DNA of 64,000 nt from Streptomyces jeddahensis (GCF_001642995.1 NZ_LOHS01000052.1:113400-177399), one strand, 5' to 3'; counted from the first letter of the stretch, positions 51,438-61,683 are shown. Notes: generated from the sequence alone by a model not told the origin. Numbers and translations are program-made.

Positions 51438-52304
51438 GTGACCTCAGCTTCCGCACGGCCCCGGACCCCGGCCTTCTCCGTACCGCCTCGGCTGATCGCC
51501 ACAGACCTCGACGGCACCCTGCTGCGCGACGACAAGTCCGTCTCCGAGCGCACCATCGCCGCTCTCGCCGCCGCCGAGGCCGCCGGGATCGAGGTCTTCT
51601 TCGTCACCGGCCGCCCCGCACGCTGGATGGACGTCGTCAGCGACCACGTCCATGGGCACGGCCTCGCCATCTGCGGCAACGGCGCGGCGGTGGTCGATCT
51701 GCACGGTGACGCGGGCGGCCACCGCTTCGTCAAGATCCGGGCGCTCGAGCCGGCGAGCGCCCTCGACGTGGTGCACACGCTGCGCGCCGCCGCGCCCGGC
51801 ACCTCGTTCGCGGTCGAGCGGACCGGCGGGCTGCACCACGAACCGACGTATCCGCCCCTGCAGCTCGACCCCGGCGAGAGCGTCGCACCCGCCGAGAAGC
51901 TCCTGGCCGAGGACTCCGACGTGGCGGACCAGCCCGTGCTGAAGCTGCTCGCGCACCACCCGACGCTCGTCCCGGACGAGTTCCTGACGCTGGCCCGTGC
52001 GCACGCGGCCGACAAGGCGGCGATCACCCGCTCCAGCCCGAGCGCCCTGCTGGAGATCAGCGGACCCGGAGTCTCCAAGGCGAGCACGCTGGCCCTGTGC
52101 TGCGCCGAGCGCGGCATCACACCGCAGGAGGTCGTCGCCTTCGGGGACATGCCGAACGACGTGGAGATGCTCACCTGGGCAGGCACCTCGTACGCCATGG
52201 GGAACGCCCATCCCGACGTGCTCGCCGTCGCGTCCGGCCACACGGTCGCCAACAACGAGGACGGCGTGGCGATCGTCATCGAGGAGATCCTGGCCGGGCT
52301 GTAG
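51438..52304 (+). CDS. HAD-superfamily hydrolase, Cof-type (second copy in window)
   Basis: 288 aa from GTG (VTSASARPRTPAF); the frame extends to 51387 but the added residues are unlike the family. Motif [20 protein letters not shown], motif II FVTGRPARWMD, and C-terminal [26 protein letters not shown]. Paralogue of the enzyme at 43920-44747 with the same cap type. Substrate unknown, likely a phosphorylated metabolite. Confidence 0.9.
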   Translation: MTSASARPRTPAFSVPPRLIATDLDGTLLRDDKSVSERTIAALAAAEAAGIEVFFVTGRPARWMDVVSDHVHGHGLAICGNGAAVVDLHGDAGGHRFVKIRALEPASALDVVHTLRAAAPGTSFAVERTGGLHHEPTYPPLQLDPGESVAPAEKLLAEDSDVADQPVLKLLAHHPTLVPDEFLTLARAHAADKAAITRSSPSALLEISGPGVSKASTLALCCAERGITPQEVVAFGDMPNDVEMLTWAGTSYAMGNAHPDVLAVASGHTVANNEDGVAIVIEEILAGL

Positions 52305-52387
52305 GGGTCCGGCAGCAGGGGCAGGTTGCACGGGCTGAAGCTGCAGAGGCTACGAGCAGCTGGACGGCAACTGCACGGCAACGGTCG

Positions 52388-53484
52388 TCACGGCCGGAGC
52401 CGCACCCCGCGCTCCTTGAGCCACCGCGTCGGATCCACCGCCGAACCCCATTTCGGCGTGAGCCGCACCTCGAAGTGGAGGTGCGGCCCCGTGGAGTTCC
52501 CGGTCGTCCCCGACTGCCCCACCCACTGCCCGGCCCGCACCCGCTGCCCCTTGGTGACGGTGACGGCGGCGAGGTGGGCGTACTGCGTGTAGTAGCCGCC
52601 GGAGTGCTCCAGCACGACCTCGACGCCGAAGGCGCCGCCGCACGAGACGCTCACCACACGGCCCGCGCCCGCCGCACGCACCGGAGTGCCGATGGGCACG
52701 GCGAAGTCCTGCCCGGTGTGGCGGTGCGCCCAGTGCTGCCCGACGCTGTCGAAACCGGCGGAGAGCCTGTACGACTTCACCGGCGCGACCCACGCGCGCG
52801 TGGTGCGCGTTTTCGGCTGCTTCAGCCGGACGGGCTTGCTGCACTTGCCCGTCGCCACCGACCGGTCGGCCTCGCCCTGCAGCTTCCACAGCGCCCGTTC
52901 GAGCTTCGCCGCGATGTCCCGCCTCAACTGCGCCAGCTCTCCGTTCCGTTCCGCAAGGGAGTGCCAGGCCGCGGCGGCCTTCCTCTCGTCGGCCGACAGC
53001 CGCGCCTCGGCCCTGCGGCTCTTCGAGACCGCGTTGTCGACGGCGAGATCGGCCTGCCATACCGCCTGCTGGCCGCGGATCAGGTCCTCCGGGCTGTCCG
53101 CGAGCAGCAGCTGAGCGGTCCGCGGCAGCCCCCCGCCACTGCGGTACTGGGCGCGGGCGATCCGGCCGAGATCGCCGCGTAGGGCGGCGATCTCCCGCCG
53201 TTCCCTGGCGAGCAGCCCCTCGAGCCTCCGGGCCCTGGCCTCCTGCTCCTTCGCCGCGCGCCGGGTCGTCTCGTACTGCTGGGCGGCCGCCGATGCGTCC
53301 TCGTACAGCTGTGCCACCTCGGCGCCGGCACTCAGAACGCCCGGGTCGCCCGGGCCGAACCGGCCACCAGGGTCGGGCGAAGCGGCAGCCGGCCCGGCTA
53401 CGAGGGCACCGGCTGCGAGGGCGAGCAGTGCACACAGCAGCACCGGCACACGGTGGGGGCGGCGGTGAAAGAGGCGCATGAACA
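52388..53484 (-). CDS. Secreted M23-family peptidoglycan endopeptidase with coiled coil
   Basis: 365 aa using ATG at 53484 (MFMRLFHRRPHRVP); ATGs at 53518 and 53478 are also open and none has a good ribosome site, so the transcript may be leaderless. Signal peptide VLLCALLALAAGALVAGPAAA. A long coiled coil (residues about 50-215: AQQYETTRRAAKEQEARARR and similar) as in NlpD/EnvC-type cell-division hydrolases or activators. The C-terminal LytM domain has the zinc ligands HTGQDF (HxxxD) and GPHLHFEV (HxH). Likely cleaves or helps remodel peptidoglycan cross-links outside the membrane. Confidence 0.9.
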
Positions 53485-53624
53485 TGAGTCGGATCGTTGT
53501 CCGTATATAACGGGACATACCGGTGCAACGCGTGCACGAGGGGGGAGCGATAACCCGTACGGACGAGACCCGTACCGCCGATCAGGCCCTTTGCGGCCCC
53601 ATTCGGCCCGCCAGGAGCTGCGGC

Positions 53625-55391
53625 TCAGCAGGCGGCCTGCCACACCACCGTCGTGCCGCCCCCGTCCTCGCCGATGCCCGGCCCGTGCCAGCTGTCCCCG
53701 CCCAGCGACTCCGCCCGCCGCTTCAGGTTCCTCAGACCGCTGCGGCGGCCGCCCTCCGGGATGCCGACGCCGTCGTCCGAGACGGTCAGTCGTACGCCCT
53801 GCCGCCCGTCCGGGAGGGTCACGCCGGCGTCGACGACGACCTCGATACGAGAGGCCCCTGAGTGCCGGAACGCATTGGAGAGCGCCTCGCGCAGCGCCGC
53901 GACGAGGTTCTTGCCGGTCATCTCCCCGACCACTGCGTCGACAGGGCCGAGGAAGCGGTACGAGGGCGTGAAACCGAGCGGCACGGCCGCCATGTTGATC
54001 TCGCGCACCACGCGTGTGCGCAGGCTCGAGGGCGCCTCGGCCGGGCCCTGCTGCAGCGCGAAGATCGCGGTGCGGATCTCCTGGATCGTGACGTCCAGTT
54101 CGTCGACCGCCTTGCTGACGCCGTCCTGCACCTCGGGCACGACGGACCTGCGCTGGGCGCTCTCCAGCATCATCCCGGTGGCGAACAGGCGCTGGATGAC
54201 GAGGTCGTGCAGATCGCGGGCGATCCGGTCGCGGTCCTCGTACACCGCGAGCCGCTCCCGGTCGCGCTGCGCCTCCGCCATCATCAGCGCGAGGGCGGCC
54301 TGCGAGGCGAACTGAGTGGCCAGGGTCCGCTCGGTCTCGGTGAACGGCCGCGCGCCACGCGCGCGTGGCGTGACGAGACCGCCCAGAATCCGGCCGCCGC
54401 TCTGCAGCGGCAGCATCATCATGGGCCCGTAGTCGCGGGACAGATCGGTGATCAGACGCGGGTCGGTGGCCGCGTCGTCCACGAACACCGCCTTACCGTC
54501 CAGGAGTTCGGCGACGGCTCGGCTCTCCGGCGGGACGACCGCCCCCAGGAGGCTCGATGCATGCTCCGAGGACACGGCGACGATCTCGAGTCCGCCGTCG
54601 TCCGCGGGCAGCGACATGATCCCGGCCGCCGAACCGGAGAGCCGGCGCGCCTGTTCCGCGACGATCTGCAGCGCGTCCTCGGCATCGCCGCCCGACAGCA
54701 GTGCGGTGGTCACGGCGACCGAGCCGTCGATCCAGCGCTCGCGCTGCTTGGCCGCGTCGTAAAGCCGGGCGTTGCCGATGGCGATGCCCGCCTCGGTGGC
54801 GAGCACGCGGACCATGTCGCGGTCGTGGACGCTGAACTCGCGCCCGCCCCGCTTCTCGGCCAGGTAGAGGTTGCCGAAGATCTTCTCCTGGACGCGGACG
54901 GGAACGCCGAGGAAGGACCGCATCGGCGGATGGTGGGGCGGGAAGCCGCAGGAGCGCGGATCGGCCGTGAGATCCGCCAGCAGCACCGGCTCCGGCTGGT
55001 GGATGAGCGCCCCGAGCAGACCTCGCTGCCCGTCGGGCAGCCGGCCGATGAGCGAGGCCGTGCTCTCGTCGACGCCGTAGTAGACGAAGTCCGAAAGCCC
55101 GTTGCCGTCCTCGGCGACGACCCCGAGAGCGGCGTAGCGGGCGTCCGCCAGCTCGGCGGCGGTCTCGCAGATGCGGTCCAGCGTCGTGTGCAGCTCCAGT
55201 CCGGTGCCGACGGACCGCATCGCCTCGAGGAGCTGCGGCAGCCGCGCGGTCAGCTCGGCGGGCAGCCCCTGCAGGCTCCGGGTCGCCGGGGCGACGGTCT
55301 CGCTGGGCCCCGCGGCTGCTGCCGCGCCGGAGGCCACCGGCTGCCCGCCGTGGGGGTCGGGTCCTGGACCTGGGGTGGCTGCTGCTGCCAT
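53625..55391 (-). CDS. GAF-GAF sensor histidine kinase (DevS/NarL-type)
   Basis: 588 aa from ATG (MAAAATPGPGPD); no ribosome site, possibly leaderless. Two GAF domains (about 60-205 and 225-370), a HisKA_3 dimerisation domain with the phospho-accepting His in DRIARDLHDLVIQRLFATGM (about 394), and a HATPase_c domain (about 490-588: LREALSNAFRHSGAS, VSDDGVGIPEGG, SGLRNLKRRAESLGG). The layout is that of mycobacterial DevS/DosT, haem-based oxygen/redox sensors, although haem binding cannot be read from sequence. No response regulator is adjacent, so it is an orphan. Next to cydABCD, suggesting a link to oxygen supply. Confidence 0.88.
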   Translation of the reverse strand: MAAAATPGPGPDPHGGQPVASGAAAAAGPSETVAPATRSLQGLPAELTARLPQLLEAMRSVGTGLELHTTLDRICETAAELADARYAALGVVAEDGNGLSDFVYYGVDESTASLIGRLPDGQRGLLGALIHQPEPVLLADLTADPRSCGFPPHHPPMRSFLGVPVRVQEKIFGNLYLAEKRGGREFSVHDRDMVRVLATEAGIAIGNARLYDAAKQRERWIDGSVAVTTALLSGGDAEDALQIVAEQARRLSGSAAGIMSLPADDGGLEIVAVSSEHASSLLGAVVPPESRAVAELLDGKAVFVDDAATDPRLITDLSRDYGPMMMLPLQSGGRILGGLVTPRARGARPFTETERTLATQFASQAALALMMAEAQRDRERLAVYEDRDRIARDLHDLVIQRLFATGMMLESAQRRSVVPEVQDGVSKAVDELDVTIQEIRTAIFALQQGPAEAPSSLRTRVVREINMAAVPLGFTPSYRFLGPVDAVVGEMTGKNLVAALREALSNAFRHSGASRIEVVVDAGVTLPDGRQGVRLTVSDDGVGIPEGGRRSGLRNLKRRAESLGGDSWHGPGIGEDGGGTTVVWQAAC

Positions 55392-55486
55392 GCCAAGAGC
55401 GTAATTAGTACTTTTTGAGGCGGAAAGTCGGGCGGCCGTACGGGACAGACCGCCGCACGGCAAAGCGGTCGGGTCGGCGGTCGGCC

Positions 55487-58400
55487 TTACGCGACCGCCT
55501 CCGCGGCCAGCCCCTCCGTCGCGGCCTCCCGCTCGCGCATCCGGCGCAGCGGTCCGTCCACCGCAGCCAGTGCCGCGTACTCGCCTCGCTGCACCGGGTG
55601 CCCCTCCTCCAGCACGATCACCTCGTCCACCGCCTCCAGTCCGGCCAGCCGGTGCGTGATCAGCAGCGTCGTCCTGCCCTCCGTCGCGGCGAGGAGATCG
55701 GCGGTGAGCGCGTCGGCCGTCGGCAGGTCGAGGTGTTCGGCGGGCTCGTCCAGTACGAGGACGGGGAAGTCGGCGAGCAGCGCACGGGCGAGCGCGAGCC
55801 CCTGCCGCTGCCCCCCGGACAGCCGGGCCCCGTGCTCGCCGACGAGCGTGTCGAGGCCCTCGGGCAGTGCGTCGGCCCAGTCGAGCAGCCGGGCCCGTGC
55901 GAGGGCCTCGCGCAGCTCGGCCTCGGTCGCGTCCTTGCGGGCCAGCAGCAGGTTCTCCCGTACGGAGCTGTCGAAGACATGCGCGTCCTGCGCGCACAGC
56001 CCGACGAAGCGGCGCACGGTGTCGCCGTCCAGGGCGCGGGCGTCCGTTCCGCCGAGCGTGTACGTCCCCTCACGCGCGTCCAGGAACCGCAGCAGGACCT
56101 GCGCCAGCGTCGTCTTGCCGGATCCGGACGGCCCGACCACGGCGATCCTGCGCCCCCGCTCCAGGGTCAGGTCGACGCCCGCGAGCGCGTCGCGGTGCTG
56201 ACCGGCGTAACGGGCGCTCAGCCCGGTGACCCGCAGCGGGAAGGGCGTCACGGGCGCCTCCCGCGGCTGCTCAGGCTCCTGCACGGCCACGGGGGCGTCC
56301 AGCACCTCGTGCACCCGTTCGGCGCTCTTCTTCACCCGCTGCCGGTACTGCACGGCCAGCGGGAGTCCCAGTACGGCCTCGAACGCGGCCAGCGGCGTGA
56401 GCACGACGACCGCGAGCGCCACCCCGCTGAGCCGGCCCTCGTGGACGGCCTGGATACTGGCCAGGGCAGCGGCCGCCACGGTCAGCCCGGACGTCAGCGC
56501 GGAGAGGCCGTTGCCGAGTGCGGTGGCGGTGGCGGCGCGGGAGGCGATCCGGGTCAGCGCGGCGTCGGCCTGCTTCACGTCGGCGGTACGGGCGGGGAGC
56601 GCACCGGCGACGGTCAGTTCAGCCGTCCCGGTGAGCAGGTCGGTCACCCGGGTCGCGAGGACGCCGCGTGCGGGGGCTAGCCTGCGCTCCGCGCGCCGCG
56701 CGACGGCGCCGCTCACCAGGGGTACGCCCACCCCGGCCACCAGCAGGCCGAGAGCGAGGGCGGCCCCGGCCTCGGGCAGCAGCCATGCGGTGAAGCCGAC
56801 GGAGAGTGCGCTGACGACGAGCGCCGCGCCGACCGGCAGCAGCCACCGCAGCCAGTAGTCCTGCAGCGCGTCCACGTCGGCGACCAGCCGGGAGAGCAGG
56901 TCGCCACGGCGCGTGGTGCGCAGCCCTCCGGGCGCGAGCCGCTCGAGACGGCGGTAGACCGCGACCCGGGTGTCGGCCAGCATCCGCAGCACGGCGTCGT
57001 GCGACACGAGACGCTCGGCGTACCGGAAGACGGCCCGCCCGATGCCGAACGCGCGCGTGGCGGTCACCGCGACCATCAGATACATCACCGGTGGCTGCTG
57101 CGACGCCCGCGAGATCAGCCACCCGGAGGTGGCCATGAGCCCGACGGCACTGCCGAGGGCGAGGCTGCCGAGCAGCAGGGCGAGCGCGAGCCGCCCGCGC
57201 CGGGCACCGGCGAGGGCACGCACGCGTGCCAGCGCCCGGCCGCGGCGGTCTGCGGCCCCTTCTGCCTCCGTCTCCTTGGCCGGCCCGTCCGCGTCCGCGT
57301 GAGCGCCCACCGCGGCGAGCCCGGCGGAGCCGCCCCGGTCCCTCAGATCCGTACGAGAGAGCGGCCGCGCGCCGGAAGCCTCCGCAAGGCGCACCCCGTC
57401 CTCGCTTTCCGCCGCCTCCAGTCGCACGACCCGATCGGCGACCGCAAGCAGCGCGGGCCGGTGGACGACCAGCAGCACCGTCCGCCCGACCGCCAACCGC
57501 CGTACCGCGTCCACCACGTCGGCCTCGGTCGCCCCGTCCAGCGAAGCGGTCGGCTCATCGAGGAGCAGGACCGGCCGGTCGGCCAGGAACGCGCGGGCCA
57601 GCGCAAGCCGCTGCCGCTGTCCTGCCGACAGCCCGGCACCGTCCTCGCCGAGCATCGTCTCCACGCCCTCCGGCAGCGCGGCCACGAAGTCGTACGCCCC
57701 CGCATCGCGCAGGGCGCGCAGCACCGCCTCGTCGTCGGCGTCGGGCCGCGCCAGCCGTACGTTCTTGGCGATCGACGCGGCGTACAGGTGCGGACGCTGC
57801 GGCACCCACGCGACCCGCTCGTGCCATGCCTCCCGCGACACCTCGGAGAGCTCCGCGCCGCCGAGGCGCACCCGCCCCTCGCTCGGCTCCACGAACCCCA
57901 GCAACACGTTCAACAGCGTCGACTTGCCCACGCCGCTCGGCCCGACGAGCGCCACGGTCTCCCCCGGGGCGACCGAGAAGGAGGCATCGGTGACCGCCGC
58001 CGACGACCGGCCCGGGTAGCGGACCGTCACCTGCTCGAAGCTGATCGGCCCATCCGGCACGACTCCCGTCCCGGTGGCCGGCACCGGCGTCTCCAGGACG
58101 TCGAAGATCTCCTCGGCGGCAGCCAGCCCTTCCGCGGCCGCGTGGTACTGCGCGCCCCCCTGCCGTACCGGGAGATACGCCTCGGGAGCGAGCACCAGGA
58201 TCACCAGGCCGATGTACAGATCCATCTCGCCGTGTACGAGGCGCATGCCGATGGTCACCGCCACCAGCGCCACAGAGATCGTCGCGAGCAACTCCAGCGC
58301 GAAGGACGACAGGAAGGCAATCCGCAGCGTCCGCATCGTCGCCCGCCGGTACTCGCCCGTGATGCGCCGGATCGACTCGGCCTGCGCCTTGGCCCGACCG

Positions 58401-59047
58401 AACACCTTCAGCGTCGGCAGTCCGGCGACGACATCAAGGAAGTGCCCCGAAAGCCGGGACAGCAGCCTCCACTGACGGTCCATATGGGACTGCGTGGCCC
58501 AGCCGATGAGCACCATGAAGACCGGTATCAGCGGCAGCGTGCCGACGATGATCGCCGCAGAGACCCAGTCCTCGGTCACGATGCGCGCGAGCACCGCCAC
58601 CGGCACCACCACGGCGAGGCCCAACTGCGGCAGATAGCGCGAGAAGTAGTCGTCGAGCGCATCCACGCCCCGCGTGGCGAGCGCGACCAGGGACCCGGTG
58701 CGCTGCCCGCTGAGCCACCCCGGGCCGAGCGCGGCCGCCCGCTCCAGCAACCGCCCCCGCAGCTCCGACTTGACCGCCGCACTCGCCCGGTGCGCGGCCA
58801 GCTCGGTGAGCCAGCCGACGACCCCGCGCCCCACCGCCACCGCCGCCAGCAGCAGCAGCGGCGTCCGCAGATCGGCGGCGCCCAGGCCGCGCTGGAAGGC
58901 CCCGACCACCACCTCGGCGATCAGCATCGCCTGGGCGACGACCAACCCGGCTCCGACGGCTCCGAGGAGCACGACGGCGACGAGGAAGAGGCGAGTGGCC
59001 CGGGCGTACCGGAGCAGGCGCGGGTCGATCGGTTTCACGTGAAACAC
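55487..59047 (-). CDS. cydCD: CydDC fused ABC transporter for cytochrome bd assembly
   Basis: 1186 aa from GTG; CydD-like and CydC-like halves in one protein, as is usual in Streptomyces. First half: membrane domain about 1-320, Walker A GPSGVGKST (about 372), signature LSAGQRQRLALA, Walker B VLLLDEPTAS. A linker (about 570-630) leads to a second membrane domain with Walker A GPSGSGKTT (about 969), LSGGQRQGLALA and VLVLDEPAEHLD. Exports glutathione/cysteine-type reductants (or haem) needed to assemble cytochrome bd. The start is 26 bp after the cydB stop. The GTG overlaps a perfect parS; GGAGG lies only 2-3 bases upstream, and a second GTG at 59038 is possible. Confidence 0.95.
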   Translation of the reverse strand: MFHVKPIDPRLLRYARATRLFLVAVVLLGAVGAGLVVAQAMLIAEVVVGAFQRGLGAADLRTPLLLLAAVAVGRGVVGWLTELAAHRASAAVKSELRGRLLERAAALGPGWLSGQRTGSLVALATRGVDALDDYFSRYLPQLGLAVVVPVAVLARIVTEDWVSAAIIVGTLPLIPVFMVLIGWATQSHMDRQWRLLSRLSGHFLDVVAGLPTLKVFGRAKAQAESIRRITGEYRRATMRTLRIAFLSSFALELLATISVALVAVTIGMRLVHGEMDLYIGLVILVLAPEAYLPVRQGGAQYHAAAEGLAAAEEIFDVLETPVPATGTGVVPDGPISFEQVTVRYPGRSSAAVTDASFSVAPGETVALVGPSGVGKSTLLNVLLGFVEPSEGRVRLGGAELSEVSREAWHERVAWVPQRPHLYAASIAKNVRLARPDADDEAVLRALRDAGAYDFVAALPEGVETMLGEDGAGLSAGQRQRLALARAFLADRPVLLLDEPTASLDGATEADVVDAVRRLAVGRTVLLVVHRPALLAVADRVVRLEAAESEDGVRLAEASGARPLSRTDLRDRGGSAGLAAVGAHADADGPAKETEAEGAADRRGRALARVRALAGARRGRLALALLLGSLALGSAVGLMATSGWLISRASQQPPVMYLMVAVTATRAFGIGRAVFRYAERLVSHDAVLRMLADTRVAVYRRLERLAPGGLRTTRRGDLLSRLVADVDALQDYWLRWLLPVGAALVVSALSVGFTAWLLPEAGAALALGLLVAGVGVPLVSGAVARRAERRLAPARGVLATRVTDLLTGTAELTVAGALPARTADVKQADAALTRIASRAATATALGNGLSALTSGLTVAAAALASIQAVHEGRLSGVALAVVVLTPLAAFEAVLGLPLAVQYRQRVKKSAERVHEVLDAPVAVQEPEQPREAPVTPFPLRVTGLSARYAGQHRDALAGVDLTLERGRRIAVVGPSGSGKTTLAQVLLRFLDAREGTYTLGGTDARALDGDTVRRFVGLCAQDAHVFDSSVRENLLLARKDATEAELREALARARLLDWADALPEGLDTLVGEHGARLSGGQRQGLALARALLADFPVLVLDEPAEHLDLPTADALTADLLAATEGRTTLLITHRLAGLEAVDEVIVLEEGHPVQRGEYAALAAVDGPLRRMREREAATEGLAAEAVA
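59032..59045. other. Perfect parS site (ParB-binding) overlapping the cydCD start
   Basis: GTTTCACGTGAAAC, the 14-bp palindrome bound by chromosomal ParB in Streptomyces. It codes the second to sixth residues of CydCD (FHVKP) and touches its start codon. Streptomyces parS sites cluster around oriC. Confidence 0.85.
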
Positions 59048-59072
59048 ACCCTCCTGGTGGCAGTCCGGGCGG

Positions 59073-60074
59073 TCAGTGCGCGTCCGCGATGTGTTGCGTA
59101 CCGATCCGCTTCCGGAACACCCAGTAGGTCCAGCCCTGGTAGAGCATCACCAGCGGCGTCGCGATCGCCGCGCACCAGGTCATGATCTTCAAGGTGTACG
59201 GAGCCGAGGATGCGTTTGTGACCGTGAGGCTCCAGTCCGCGTTGAGCGAGGACGGCATGACGTTGGGGAACAGGGCCAGGAACAGCATCGCGACAGCCGC
59301 GACGATCGCGACGCCCGACAGCGCGAACGACCAGCCCTCACGTCCCGCCTTTACCGCGCCCAGGGCGCTGACCAGCGCGGCCACGGCCACCACCATCGCG
59401 ACGAGGGTTTCGCCGTTGCCCCGGTCAGCCTGAGTCCAGAGCAGGAAGACGGCCACGAGAACGACCGTCACAAGACCGAGCCGCTGCGCCAGCTTCCCTG
59501 CCCGCTCCCGGATCTCCCCGACAGTCTTCAGCCCCGTGAACACCGCACCGTGGAAGGTGAACAGCGCCAGAGTCACCAGACCGCCCAGCAGCGCATACGG
59601 ATTGAAGAGGTCCCAGAGGCTGCCGACGTACTCCGAGTCCGCATCGATCTTCATGCCGCGCACGATGTTGCCGAAGACGACACCCCAGAGCACTGCCAGG
59701 ACGAGAGAGGTCCAGAAGATCGCGTTCTCCCAGTTGCGCTGCCACTGCTCCTCGTCCCGCTTGTGCCGGTACTCGAAGGCGACCCCGCGCACGATCAGGC
59801 AGACCAGGATGACGAGCACCGGCAGATAGAAGCCGGAGAGAAGCGTCGCGTACCACTCGGGGAAGGCGGCGAAGGTCGCGCCGACCGCCGAGATCAGCCA
59901 CACCTCGTTGCCGTCCCAGACAGGCCCGATGGTGTTGATCAGCACCCGCTTCTCGGCCCGGTTCCGGGCCAGCAGCTTCGTCAGAATCCCCACCCCGAAG
60001 TCGAAGCCCTCGAGGAAGAAGTAGCCGATCCACAGGACGGCGATGAGTACGAACCAGACGTCGTGGAGTTCCAT
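59073..60074 (-). CDS. cydB: Cytochrome bd ubiquinol/menaquinol oxidase subunit II
   Basis: 333 aa from ATG. Eight membrane helices, opening VWFVLIAVLWIGYFFLEGFDFGVGILTKLLARNRAEKRVLINTIGPVWDGNEVWLISAVGATFAAFPEWYATLLS, which is highly characteristic. CydB supports the haem d site in CydA and completes the high-affinity menaquinol oxidase that works at low oxygen. Second gene of cydABCD, 21 bp after cydA. Confidence 0.96.
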   Translation of the reverse strand: MELHDVWFVLIAVLWIGYFFLEGFDFGVGILTKLLARNRAEKRVLINTIGPVWDGNEVWLISAVGATFAAFPEWYATLLSGFYLPVLVILVCLIVRGVAFEYRHKRDEEQWQRNWENAIFWTSLVLAVLWGVVFGNIVRGMKIDADSEYVGSLWDLFNPYALLGGLVTLALFTFHGAVFTGLKTVGEIRERAGKLAQRLGLVTVVLVAVFLLWTQADRGNGETLVAMVVAVAALVSALGAVKAGREGWSFALSGVAIVAAVAMLFLALFPNVMPSSLNADWSLTVTNASSAPYTLKIMTWCAAIATPLVMLYQGWTYWVFRKRIGTQHIADAH

Positions 60075-60095
60075 GCCTTCAGCGCTCCCTCGGCC

Positions 60096-61601
60096 TCAGT
60101 AGGAGAAGGCCATCGGCTTGTCGGCGTCACGGCTGTCGCCGCCGATCCTGGTGGGCGGGTTGAGGTCGGCCTCCGTGAGCTCGGGCGGTCCGGCCTTGAC
60201 GTACTTGACGAGCAGCTTCACCTCGACCACGGCGAGCACCGCGTAGAGCGCGGTGAAGACGATCATCGAGGTGAGGACCTCGCCCTGCGACACACCGGGG
60301 GAGACGGCGTCCCGCGTCTGGAACAAGCCGTACACCACCCAGGGCTGGCGGCCCATCTCGGTGAAGATCCAGCCCCAGGCGTTGGCGATCAGCGGGAAGG
60401 CCAGCGTCCAGATCGCGATGCGCCAGTACCAGGTGGTGAGCTTCGGGCCGAGCGGCTCCCTGAACGGCACCAGATGCGGCACTTCGTCGTCGCCCACCCG
60501 CAGATGCTGAGGCAGCATGAACTTCTTACGGGTCAGCCAGAGCCCGACCAGCCCGATGGCGAACGACGCCATGCCGAAGCCGATCATCCACCGGAAGCTC
60601 CAGTAGGCGACGGGGATGTTGGGCCGGTAGTCGCCGGGTCCGTACTTCTCCTGTTCGGCCTTGTTGACGTCGTTGATGCCGGGGACGTGCGAGGTGAAGT
60701 CGCTCTTGGCCAGGAAGGACAGCAGTCCCGGGATCTCGATGGCGACCTTGTTGTGGCCCTCGTCCACGTCGCCGTACGCGAAGACGGAGAAGGGCGCCGG
60801 GCCCTCGCCGTCCCACAGCGCCTCGGCCGCGGCCATCTTCATCGGCTGCTGCTTGTACATGACCTTGCCGAGGAAGTCGCCGCTGACGGCGGTGAGCATT
60901 CCACCGATGACGACGGTGACCAGGCCGAGGCGCAGCGAGGTCTTCATCTCGGATATGTGCTTCTTGCGCACCAGATGGAAGGCCGCGATGCCGACCATGA
61001 AGGCGCCGCCCGTGAGGAAGGCCGCCGCGAACGAGTGGAACACCTGCGTGAGAGCCGTGTCCTGGGTCAGCACGGCCCAGAAGTCCGTCAGCTCGGCGCG
61101 CCCGGTGGCTTCGTTGATCTTGTATCCGATCGGGTGCTGCATCCAGGAGTTGGCCGCGAGGATGAAGTACGCCGAAAGGATCGTGCCGATCGAGACCATC
61201 CAGATGCAGGCGAGATGGATCTTCTTCGGCAGCTTGTCCCAGCCGAAGATCCACAGCCCGATGAAGGTGGACTCGAAGAAGAAGGCGATGAGGGCCTCGA
61301 AGGCGAGCGGGGCACCGAAGACGTCACCGACGAAGCGGGAGTAGTCGGACCAGTTCATGCCGAACTGGAACTCCTGCACGATGCCGGTCACGACACCCAT
61401 GGCGATATTGATCAGGAAGAGCTTGCCCCAGAACTTCGTCGCCCTGAGGTACTTCTCCTTCTCCGTCCGCACCCACGCGGTCTGCAGACCGGCCGTGAGC
61501 GCCGCAAGAGAGATCGTCAGCGGGACGAAGAGAAAGTGGTAGACGGTGGTGATGCCGAACTGCCATCGCGCCAGAGTCTCCGGCGCCAGAGCGAGATCCA
61601 C
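60096..61601 (-). CDS. cydA: Cytochrome bd oxidase subunit I
   Basis: 501 aa from GTG with AAGGAG eight bases upstream. Nine membrane helices carry haems b558, b595 and d. Visible marks: the early haem-ligand His in TTVYHFLFVPLT (residue 22), QFGMNWSDYSRFVGDVFGAPLAFEAL, the QPMKMAAAEALWDGEGPAPF region, and GRQPWVVYGLFQTRDAVSPGVS. A short Q-loop, as in actinobacterial enzymes. Oxidises menaquinol and reduces O2 to water. The Rex operator lies 83 bp upstream. Confidence 0.96.
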   Translation of the reverse strand: MDLALAPETLARWQFGITTVYHFLFVPLTISLAALTAGLQTAWVRTEKEKYLRATKFWGKLFLINIAMGVVTGIVQEFQFGMNWSDYSRFVGDVFGAPLAFEALIAFFFESTFIGLWIFGWDKLPKKIHLACIWMVSIGTILSAYFILAANSWMQHPIGYKINEATGRAELTDFWAVLTQDTALTQVFHSFAAAFLTGGAFMVGIAAFHLVRKKHISEMKTSLRLGLVTVVIGGMLTAVSGDFLGKVMYKQQPMKMAAAEALWDGEGPAPFSVFAYGDVDEGHNKVAIEIPGLLSFLAKSDFTSHVPGINDVNKAEQEKYGPGDYRPNIPVAYWSFRWMIGFGMASFAIGLVGLWLTRKKFMLPQHLRVGDDEVPHLVPFREPLGPKLTTWYWRIAIWTLAFPLIANAWGWIFTEMGRQPWVVYGLFQTRDAVSPGVSQGEVLTSMIVFTALYAVLAVVEVKLLVKYVKAGPPELTEADLNPPTRIGGDSRDADKPMAFSY

Positions 61602-61683
61602 CTCGACTTCTCCTTACATGCCGTGGTGAGAGCGGCAGTACGACCCGCTTGATCACCCCATAACAGGAGCAATCACTCGGGCT

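Noticed and set aside
55391..55997. 200-residue upstream extension of the sensor kinase frame
   Set aside because: It runs into the cydCD gene in antisense and is Arg/Gly-rich; the ATG at 55391 begins the conserved protein.
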